Positions 44,571 to 53,700 of a stretch of DNA of 64,000 nt are shown here, piece by piece. Position 1 is the first letter of the stretch. Every line of letters starts with the position of its first letter. The position numbers and the translations under genes were made by a program. The stretch covers positions 124,001 to 188,000 of the forward strand of contig NZ_JOJM01000005.1 in NCBI RefSeq assembly GCF_000720325.1. Direction: 5' to 3'. The notes under the pieces are model-generated. The model had not been told where the DNA came from. It saw only the letters and a list, made by a program, of their open reading frames with translations, and searched no databases. The DNA comes from Streptomyces sp. NRRL B-1347. Its GTDB lineage: Bacteria; Actinomycetota; Actinomycetes; Streptomycetales; Streptomycetaceae.

Positions 44571-45272
44571 ATGACTGAGTCACCTGAGCACCGCCGCACG
44601 GTCCTGGTCGTCGAGGACGACCCGGGCGTGCGCAGCACCCTGGACCAACTGCTGCGCTTCGAGGGCTACCGCGTCCTGCTGGCCCCCGACGGACTGCGCG
44701 GGCTCGCCCTGATCGAGGAGGAGGGCCCGGACCTGGCGGTGGTGGACGTGGTCATGCCCGGCCTGGACGGCCTGGCGCTCTGCCGGATGCTGCGCCGGCG
44801 CGGCGACCGCCTCCCCGTGCTCGTGCTCACCGCCCGGGACCAGATCGGTGACCGCGTCGCCGGGCTCGACGCCGGGGCCGACGACTACCTGGCGAAGCCG
44901 TTCGCCACCGAGGAACTCCTGGCGCGCATCCGCGCGTTGCTGCGCCGCACCGATCCCCCCGAAGCCGCCGCGGAACTCCTGGCCGTCGGCGACCTCACCC
45001 TGGACCCCGCGACCCGCCAGGCCCACCGGGGACCCCACCCGCTCGACCTGACCAAGACCGAGTTCGACGTCCTCGAACTGCTCCTGGACAACCCGGGCGT
45101 CGTCCTCACCCGCACCCAGATCTACGAGCGCATCTGGGGCTACGACTTCGACACCACCTCACGCTCCCTCGACGTGTACATCGGCTACCTGCGCCGCAAG
45201 ACCGAGCACGACGGCGCCCCACGGGTCATCCACACCGTCCGCAACGTCGGCTACACCGTCAGGTCGGCCTGA
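44571..45272 (+). CDS. OmpR-family response regulator
   Basis: 233 aa from ATG 44571 (a GTG lies 6 bases upstream). Receiver domain: VEDD acidic pair, phospho-acceptor Asp59 in LAVVDVVMPG, a conserved Thr in VLVLTARD, and Lys in YLAKPF. The winged-helix effector ends LDVYIGYLRRKTEHDG...TVRNVGYTVR. The stop overlaps the kinase ATG by one base (TGATG), so the two are translationally coupled. MprA-like in size and order. Confidence 0.96.
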   Translation: MTESPEHRRTVLVVEDDPGVRSTLDQLLRFEGYRVLLAPDGLRGLALIEEEGPDLAVVDVVMPGLDGLALCRMLRRRGDRLPVLVLTARDQIGDRVAGLDAGADDYLAKPFATEELLARIRALLRRTDPPEAAAELLAVGDLTLDPATRQAHRGPHPLDLTKTEFDVLELLLDNPGVVLTRTQIYERIWGYDFDTTSRSLDVYIGYLRRKTEHDGAPRVIHTVRNVGYTVRSA

Positions 45273-46657
45273 TGGCGCGCCCCCTGACACGACTGGCCCG
45301 CCTGACGCTGCGCACCAAAGTCACCATGGTGGTCGTCGCGGCGGCCGTGCTCGCCATCGGCATCACCGTCGTCGCGTCGTACCGCAGCATCAGCGACCTG
45401 GTCGCCAACGAGCTGGAGCGCGGCCTCGAAGACCGGGCCGACACGGTCACCACGCTGCTCGGCGCCGCCCGCAAACCACCGGTGCGCCCCGACATCACCG
45501 AGCAACTGCTGCTCTCCGACGGCACGGTACGCCCCCTGAACCCCGGCCGCGACCGGCTGCCGGTGTCGGACGCGGACCGCAGAGTGGCCCGCACGGGCAC
45601 CGGCTCCAGCCGCCAGGACGTGTTCGTCAAGGGCCGCGAGTACGGGGTGCTCACCAAGCCGCTGCCCGACGGGGGAGCGGTGATGGTCGGACAGCACTAC
45701 CAAGGCCTGGTCCGCGTCGAGAACGCCTTCCTGTGGCGCGTCCCGTGGACCACCGTGGCCGCGACCGGCCTCTCGGCGGTGCTGAGCTGGATCGTCCTGG
45801 GCCGCATCCTGCGCCCGGTGCGCCGCCTGGCCCGCGCCACCGGGCGCATCACCACCACCCAGGACCTGTCGACCCCCCTGCCGCCCGCGGGCGCGGACGA
45901 GATCGGCCAGCTCACCCGCAGCTTCGACACCATGCTGGGCGCGCTGCGCCGCTCCCGCGCCCAGCAGCAGCAACTGGTGCAGGACGCGAGCCACGAACTG
46001 CGCACCCCGCTCACCTCGGTGCGCGGCAGCGCCGAACTGCTCCAGCGGGCCCGCGGCCGGCTCGACCCGAAGGACGAGGAGCAGATCCTCACCACCCTGG
46101 TCACGGAGACCACGGCGCTCGACGAACTCGTCCGCGAACTGGTCGAGCTGGCCACCGACCGGTACACCGGGGAGGACCCGACGAGCGTCGACCTGCCCTC
46201 CGTGGCGGAGGACAGCGCGCGGCGCTACCGCCAGCGCACCGGCCGCGACATCTCCGTCACGGTCGAAGGGCCCGTCCCGGTACGGGCCAGGCCCCGTGCG
46301 CTGCAACGCTGCGTCGACAACCTCCTCAGCAACGCGGTCAAGTTCAGCGACGCACCCGCGCCCATCGCCATCCACATCGACGGCAGCCGCCTGACGGTAC
46401 GCGACCACGGCCCCGGCATCGCGCCGGACGACCGGCACGCCGTCTTCGACCGCTTTTTCCGCGGCCCCCGCACCCAGTCCATCCCCGGGTCGGGGCTCGG
46501 CCTGGCCATCGTCCACGACATCATCACGGCCGACGAGGGCACCGTCTTCGCCACCGGTGCGACGGACGGCGGCGCGGAGGTCGGCTTCCGGCTCCCGCCC
46601 CATCCGGAGAAGCCCGACAGGCGGTCGCTACAGTTCCCGCGTGAACACCACCAGTGA
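45272..46657 (+). CDS. membrane sensor histidine kinase
   Basis: 461 aa. TM1 is about 16-36 (VTMVVVAAAVLAIGITVVA), an extracytoplasmic sensor follows (40-150), TM2 about 157-178, then HAMP, HisKA with phospho-His241 in DASHELRTPLTSVRG, and HATPase_c with the N box (DNLLSNAVKFS), DHGPGIAPDD and GSGLGLAIV. Resembles MprB. The ligand is not evident. Its end overlaps the following GTG-start kinase gene by 17 bases. Confidence 0.95.
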   Translation: MARPLTRLARLTLRTKVTMVVVAAAVLAIGITVVASYRSISDLVANELERGLEDRADTVTTLLGAARKPPVRPDITEQLLLSDGTVRPLNPGRDRLPVSDADRRVARTGTGSSRQDVFVKGREYGVLTKPLPDGGAVMVGQHYQGLVRVENAFLWRVPWTTVAATGLSAVLSWIVLGRILRPVRRLARATGRITTTQDLSTPLPPAGADEIGQLTRSFDTMLGALRRSRAQQQQLVQDASHELRTPLTSVRGSAELLQRARGRLDPKDEEQILTTLVTETTALDELVRELVELATDRYTGEDPTSVDLPSVAEDSARRYRQRTGRDISVTVEGPVPVRARPRALQRCVDNLLSNAVKFSDAPAPIAIHIDGSRLTVRDHGPGIAPDDRHAVFDRFFRGPRTQSIPGSGLGLAIVHDIITADEGTVFATGATDGGAEVGFRLPPHPEKPDRRSLQFPREHHQ

Positions 46658-47261
46658 GCCGCCGCGGCAGCCCGACTGGCGCGTCCTCCTCGTCGGAGGT
46701 GCCTCGGGGACGGGCAAGACGACCGTCAGCCGCGCCCTGGCGCGACAGTTCGACGTCCCCGTCGTGGAGGTCGACGACATCGTGGAGGCGCTCCTCGCGG
46801 TGACCCGGCCCGAGCACCTGCCCGAGCTGCACGTCTGGCGCACCCACCCCGAAGCGGCGTACGAGGCACCCGAGTCGGTGGTGGAGCGGCAGATCGCGAT
46901 CGCCCGGGCGCTGCTCCCGGCCGTCGAGGCCGTGGTGGCCAACCACGTGGACACCGATACGCCCGTCATCGTCGAAGGCGACTACCTCCTCCCCGACCTG
47001 GCGGTGGCGGGCGGACCCGTCCGGGCCGTCTTCGTCCACGAGGACGACCCGGCACAGGTGGTGGCCAACTACCTCGCACGCGAGCCGGACGCCGGACCCC
47101 AGCACCACCGGGCCGACGTCAGCGTGCTGTACGGCAGATGGCTGGCCGACCGGGCGCGGGCCTCGGGCGTGCCGGTCGTCACCTCACGCCCGTGGCACGA
47201 CCTGACCCACCGGGCCGGCGCTCAGGCCTGCCCCGCGCGCTCCCGCAGCACGTACTTCTGA
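46641..47261 (+). CDS. P-loop kinase-like protein
   Basis: 206 aa from GTG 46641, overlapping the histidine kinase end. Walker A is [16 protein letters not shown], Walker-B-like strand [10 protein letters not shown]. It resembles 2-phosphoglycerate kinase/zeta-type small-molecule kinases. The last 15 or so residues ([13 protein letters not shown]) are read from the reverse of an acyl-CoA-ligase remnant, so the native C-terminus may be altered. Substrate unknown. Confidence 0.78.
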   Translation: MNTTSEPPRQPDWRVLLVGGASGTGKTTVSRALARQFDVPVVEVDDIVEALLAVTRPEHLPELHVWRTHPEAAYEAPESVVERQIAIARALLPAVEAVVANHVDTDTPVIVEGDYLLPDLAVAGGPVRAVFVHEDDPAQVVANYLAREPDAGPQHHRADVSVLYGRWLADRARASGVPVVTSRPWHDLTHRAGAQACPARSRSTYF

Positions 47262-47460
47262 ATCTCGGCCTTCGGGCGCTCGCCCCACAGCTCGTCGGGC
47301 ACGCCCACGACCGGGCCCGGTCGCGCAGCTCCACGTAGCCGTCCGGATGCCGCACCCCGAGGTCACCGGAGTGGAACCGGCCGCCGCGGAACGCCTCGGC
47401 GGTGGCCTCCGCGTCCTCGAAACGGCCCGTCATGACGTTGTTGCCGCGCATGACGACCTC
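47222..47460 (-). pseudogene. acyl-CoA synthetase/AMP-ligase fragments
   Basis: Minus strand, two joined pieces. From 47460 the frame reads [24 protein letters not shown], then [23 protein letters not shown], the A8-A9 region of fatty-acid or acyl-CoA ligases. At about 47,311-47,320 the sequence jumps to another frame reading [21 protein letters not shown] and ends at a stop at 47222. The intervening A10 lysine region and the whole N-terminal domain are lost. It lies between the kinase and the NRPS promoter. Confidence 0.8.
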
Positions 47461-47567
47461 AATGCGCCAACTTTTCGATGTACCGCTCACGCGCTGTGGT
47501 GCGGCCGGCCGGTCCGGGAGGCGGCTGCCCTGTCGGGCGGGGCGCACGCCATCTCCCGTACGGCAAG

Positions 47568-47689
47568 CGGTAGTTGATTCTCCGCTGCGGCCCTCCCCGC
47601 GTGCCGTGGGGGCTCCGCGGCGATTGGCGCGTTGTGGTCCAACCGGAACCGACGCCGTTCCCAGTGTGCTTACTCTCCGGTAGTTGATC
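47568..47689 (+). promoter_or_regulatory. spaced direct repeats upstream of the NRPS
   Basis: CGGTAGTTGAT occurs at 47568-47578 and 47678-47688, exactly 110 bp apart, and each is followed by T or C. TCTCCG motifs lie just after the first copy and just before the second. Even helical spacing suggests paired regulator sites; no -10/-35 was confidently placed. Confidence 0.45.
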
Positions 47690-47739
47690 ATGGCGGGCGG
47701 TTACGACGCCCTGGCCGGAGCATGGAAGGTGCGCACGCG

Positions 47740-50700
47740 GTGAACGATGTTGCAGGGACCTCGCTGACGGCGTATCAGCGGGACATCTGGGTCGGCGCCC
47801 GACGCGCGCCGGAGTCGCCGCAGTTCAACTGCGTGCTGTGGGACCGCATCGAGGGCCGTGTCGACCTCGGTGCCCTGCTGGCCTGCGCGGAGCGCGCACT
47901 GCGCGGGCACGAGGCGCTTCGGCTGCGCTTCGACGAGCACGAGGGGGCGCCCCGGCAGTGGGTGGACCCGGAGCCGCTCCGGGTCCGGGTGCGGGACTTC
48001 TCCGACGGCCCGGACGCCACCGAGAGGTGCGCCGCGTGGCGGGAGCGTTCGCTGGCGCGCGCCCTGCCGCTGACCGGTGGGCCGCTGGTGGAGGCGACGG
48101 TGCTGGTGGAGGGCCCCGAGGTGGTGCACCTGCACGTCAAGGCACACCATCTCGTCGCCGACGGCTGGGCGTTCGACCTGCTGAGTCGGCAGATCCTCCA
48201 GGACTACCGGCGGCGGGCGCACGGCGACGGACGGCCCGCCCCGGCCGGGACGTCGTCCTACCTCGCCTGGGCCGACGAGGAGGCGCGCTACCGGAACGGC
48301 GCGGAGCACGCGCGGGACGAAGCCTTCCACCGGCGGGCACTCGACGGCGCGACCCCCGCGCTGTTCACCCGCACCCCGGCCGCCGGCGGGCACCGGGTGC
48401 GCCACGCGTTCGTGGTGGAAGGTGCACTGGTGGAGCGGGTGAAGAGCGCGGGCCTGTCCCCGTTCGCGTACGTCGCCGCGGTGCTCGGCAGCTATCTCGC
48501 CCGCGTCCACCGCAGTGAGGAAACGATTCTGGGGATCCCTTTCCACAACCGGCCCGACGCCGGGCAGCACGGCATCGTCGGTCAGTTCGCCAACACCCTG
48601 CCGCTGCGGATCGCCGTCGGCGGCACGCGCACCGTCAGGGAGCTGGCGGCCGCCGTGCGGGAGACGGTGGACACGCTGCGCCCCCACCAGAGGCTCGCCC
48701 TCGGTGACGTCCTGCGCGCGCTGCCGTCGGCCGCGGGGCCTCGGCAGCTGTTCGACGTGACGCTCTCGTATCTGCGCTACGACCGTTCGGAGGGCCTCCC
48801 GGACCTCGCCTGGCGCACCAGCATGCTGGCCGTGGGGCACGACACGGACGCCCTGGCCGTGACCGTGCAGGCCTTCGACGGCGTGGCCGACATGCGCGTG
48901 GAGCTGGACGGCGCGGGTGACGTGTTCGACGCGGACTTCCCGCTGGCGGCGGCCGCCCGGCAGCTGAAGACACTGATGGAGAACGGCCTGGACGCACTGG
49001 ACCGGCCCGCATCGACGGTGGAGATGCTCACCCCGGCGGACCGCGCGGACCTGACCGCGGTGCGCGGCCACGGGCCGAAGGTGCCCTTCGCCGACCGGGC
49101 CACGCTGCACGGCCTCTTCGAGGAGCAGGCCGCCCGCCGCCCCGACCAGGTCGCCGTGACCGGTCATGCGGGGGAGACGCTCACCTACGCCGAGCTCGAC
49201 GCGCGGGCCGACCGGGTCGCGCGCGCCCTGCGCGCCGACGGCGTGGGCCGTGACGACCGGGTCGCCGTGGTGATGCCGCGCTGCCCGCAGCTGTTCGTGG
49301 CGCTGCTCGGCATCTTGAAGGCGGGCGGCGCGTACGTTCCGGTGGACCCCCGCCACCCCGCCGATCGCGTGCGCTTCCTCCTCGCCGACAGCAGCGCCAA
49401 GGTGGTCGTCGTCGAGGACGAGGCACCGCTGACCGGCGTCCCCGACGAACTGCCCGTACGCAGCGTCGGCGATCTGCTGCACCGCGGCGATCTGCTGAAG
49501 GACAGCGGCCCGCTGGTGGAGCGCGCCGGCATACCTTCACCGACGGCCACGGCTGACGACCTCGCGTACGTCATCTACACCTCCGGCTCGACCGGCCGGC
49601 CCAAGGGCGTGCTGGTCGAACACCGCAGCGTCGTGAACCGCCTGGCATGGATGCAGCGGACCTACCCCCTCGGCGAAGGCGACGTCCTGCTGCAGAAGAC
49701 CCCCATCTCCTTCGACGTATCGGTCTGGGAGCTGTTCTGGTGGGCGATCGAAGGCGCGTCGGTGGCCCTGCTGCCGCCCGGCGGGGAACAGGATCCGCGC
49801 GAGATCCTCCGGACGATCGGCCGTCGGGGGATCAGCAAGGTGCACTTCGTGCCGTCCATGCTCGGCCCCTTCCTCGACCTCCTGGAGGAGGAGCCGAAGT
49901 CGCGGGCGGACGTCGCGTCGCTGCGACACGTCTTCTGCAGCGGCGAGGCACTGCCCGCGGCGCGCGTGGACCAGTTCAACCGGCTCTTCGGGCCCGACCC
50001 GGCGGTGCGCCTGGTGAACCTGTACGGCCCCACCGAGGCCACGATCGACGTCACGTACCACGACTGCCCGTCCGATCCCGCCCGCCCCGTGACCCGGGTC
50101 CCCATCGGCCGTCCGATCGACAACATCCAGCTGTACGTCCTGGACCCCGCGGGCCTGCCCCAGCCCGTCGGCGTGCCGGGGGAGCTGTGTATCGGGGGTG
50201 TCGGCGTCGCGCGCGGCTATCTGGGCCGCGCCGACCTCACCGCCGAGAAGTTCATCGACGACCCCTTCACCCCGGGCGGTCGCCTCTACCGCACCGGCGA
50301 CCTCACGCGCTGGCTCGCCGACGGCAGCGTCGCCTACCTGGGACGCATCGACGCCCAGGTGAAGATCCGCGGCAACCGCGTGGAGCCGGGCGAGGCCGCG
50401 CGGGCCCTCGCCGACGTCCCCGGCGTCCGTGACGCGGTGGTCGTCGACCACACCACACCCCGCCGCGGCACTCACCTGATCGGCTACTACGTCGCCGAGA
50501 CCGCCATCCCCGCACAGCGGCTGCGGGACCACCTGGCACAAACGCTCCCCGCCTTCATGATCCCGGCCCGGTTCCTGCGCATCGACGGCATCCCCCTGAC
50601 CCCCAACGGCAAGGCCGACCGCCGCGCCCTGCCGCTCCCTGAGGCAGAGGCGGACCAGGCGGCCGGTGCACAGCCGCTCGACGCCACGCAGGCGGCTCTC

Positions 50701-53700
50701 GCGGAGATCTGGGCGCGGGTCCTCGACGTCGAGCGCGTCGGCATCCACGACGACTACTTCGCGCTCGGCGGCGACTCCATCCTGATGCTCAAGGTCCGCG
50801 CCGAAGCGGAGAAGCGAGGCCTGCGCTTCACCCTCAGCGAGCTGTTCCAGCACCCGACGGTGGCCCAGCTCGCAGCACGCACCACCGCGCACCACGGTGA
50901 CGCCGAAGAGACCGATCCCGAGCCGGAGCCGTTCGCGCTCCTGCCGGAGGCGGACCGCGCGCGACTCGCGGACGAGGCCGACGCCTTCCCCCTCACCCGG
51001 CTCCAGCTCGGCCTGCTCTACCACAGCCGTGAACACGAGGGCTCGGCCCGCTACAAGGACGTGTTCCAGTACACCCTGGACATGCCCTGGCACCACGACG
51101 CCTTCCACCGGTCGTTCGACCGGCTGACGGCGCGCCACCCGGTCCTGCGCTCCTCCATGGACCTTGCCGGATTCACCGAACCGCTCCAGATCGTCCACCA
51201 CCGGCTGCCCGGCGCCCTGGACGTCGCCGACCTGCGCGCCCTCTCCCGCAGCGAAGCCGACGCCGAGGTGCGGCGGCACGTCGAGGAGCGCCGCCACCAC
51301 CCCTACCCGCTCGACGGGACACCCTTGTACCTGCTGCGGGCCCATCTGCGCGGCACCGGCGTGGAACTGGTGCTGAGCTTCCACCACGCGCTCCTCGACG
51401 GCGCCAGCGTGGCCAACCTGCTGCGGGAACTCCTTCAGGACTACGCGCACGAGCTGGGCACCGGTACCGCACCGGTCCCGGCGTCGCCCCCGCCCTCGCC
51501 GGCCGCCTACGCGTACGCGGAGCGGCGCGCCCTCGCCGACGACGCGGCCCGCCGCCACTTCCGGGACACGCTCGCGCACGCCGGACCGCCGCGGATCGAC
51601 GGCCTCGGACCGCACCTGCCGCACGGGGAGCACAGCGCGGTCGCGCACCGCGCCGACCTGCCCCGGGCCCTGGTCCGCCGACTGCGGGCCGTCGCCGCCG
51701 AGCACACCCTGCCCGTGAAGTCCCTGCTCTTCGCCACGCACTGCCTCACCCTCAGCGCGCTGGCGAGCAGCCGGGACATCACCACCGGCCTGATCACCCA
51801 CGGCCGTGTCGAACGCGCCCACGCCGAGCGCGCCGTCGGCCTCTTCCTGAACACCGTCCCCCTGCGCGTGGACACCGCCCGCGACAGCTGGCTCGACGTG
51901 GCCCGCGAAGCCCTGCGGCAGGAGCGTGACAGCCACCCCCACCGCCGCTACCCGCTGAGCGCCGTCGAGGAACACCACGGCGGCCCGGTCGTGGACAGCG
52001 CCTTCAACTACGTGCACTTCCACCAGCTCGCCGGTCTCGCCGAGCTGCCCGGCATCGAGCTGCGGTCACTGCGCACCTGGGAGGAGTCGAACTTCCGGCT
52101 CCTGGTGAACGCGGTCACCGAACCCGACGGGAACCACACCTGGCTGCGCGTCGACGCCGACGGCAGCACCTTCTGCGCGGCGCAGGCCGCGCTCTACGCG
52201 CGGCACTACCTGGAGATCCTGACGCGCCTGGCGGAAGAGCCGCACGCGAGACCGGACTTCACCTTCCTCGCCGCTCCGGTCCCGTCCACCGCGCCCAAGG
52301 CACACCCCAGCGTGGTGGAACGCTTCGCCGAGCAGGTGACGCGCACGCCGCAGGCCACCGCGCTGGTGAGGGGACAGGACCGCTGGAGCTACACCGACCT
52401 GAACACCGCCGCCGACCACGTGGCACGACAACTGCGGACGGCAGGCACCCCGGCGGGAGCGCGCGTCGCCATCGCCATGGACCGCTCGCCGCACACCGTC
52501 GCCGTACTCCTGGGAGTGCTGAAGGCCGGTGCCGCGGTGGTGCCGCTGGACACCAACTACCCCGCCCCGCGCCTCGCGGCGATGCTCGCGGAGGCCCGGC
52601 CCTTCCGCGTCATCGCCACCGCCCGGCACGCACATCTCGCCGGTGACGTGCCGCTGCTGCCCGCCGAGGACCTCATCCGGCCGCGGCCGGACACCGCCGG
52701 ACGGCAGCAGGACGAAGGACCCGGGGCGCGTTCACAACCCGAGGGCACCGCACCGGACTCGGTCGGCGCCGGTGCCGCACGCGGCCGGATCGACCCCGGT
52801 CACACCGCGTATGTCCTGTTCACCTCCGGCTCCACCGGCCGCCCCAAGGGCGTCGCGATGCCGCACCGCTCCCTGGCCCACCTCGTGGCCTGGCAGCTCG
52901 CGGCGTCCAGCGGCGCGACGGGCGGCTCGACGCTGCAGTACGCGCCGCTGAGCTTCGACGTCTCCTTCCAGGAGATCTTCTCCACGCTCTGCGGCGGCGG
53001 CACCCTGCATCTGGTCGGCGAGGCCGAACGGCACGACATGCCCGCGCTGCTGCGCCTCATCGACCAAGAAGGCATCCAGCGCGTCTTCCTGCCCTACGTG
53101 GCGCTCCAGCACATGGCGGAGACCTCCGACGCCCTCGGCCTCGTACCGCGCGGGCTGCGGGTCCTGATCTCCTCCGGCGAGCAACTGCGCGTCACCCCCG
53201 AGATACGCCGCCTGTGCGCCGCGCTGCCGGGCGTCATCCTGGAGAACCAGTACGGGCCGACCGAGACCCATGTCGCCACCGCCCACACCATGGCCGGGGA
53301 CCCGGCGGCCTTCCCCGCGCTGCCGCCGATCGGCGTCCCCGTCGAGGGGGCGGAGGCGCACGTCCTGGACGAGGAGCTGCGCCCGCTGCCCGCAGGGGCG
53401 CGGGGCGAGATCCACTTGGGCGGCGCCTGCCTCGCGGACGGCTACGAAGGGCAGCCCGAGCTGACCGACGAGCGCTTCGTCCCCAGCCCGTTCACCCCGT
53501 CGGGCCGCCTGTACCGCACCGGCGACCTCGGCCTGGTGCTGCCCGACGGCGGCATCGTCTGCGTGGGCCGCGCGGACAGCCAGGTCAAGGTGCGCGGCTT
53601 CCGCGTCGAGCCCGCCGAGGTGGAACTCGCCCTGCACGAGCTCACCGCGTACCGCGGCCACCTGCGGGAGGCCGCGGTCGTCGCCAGGCAGCGCGAGGGC

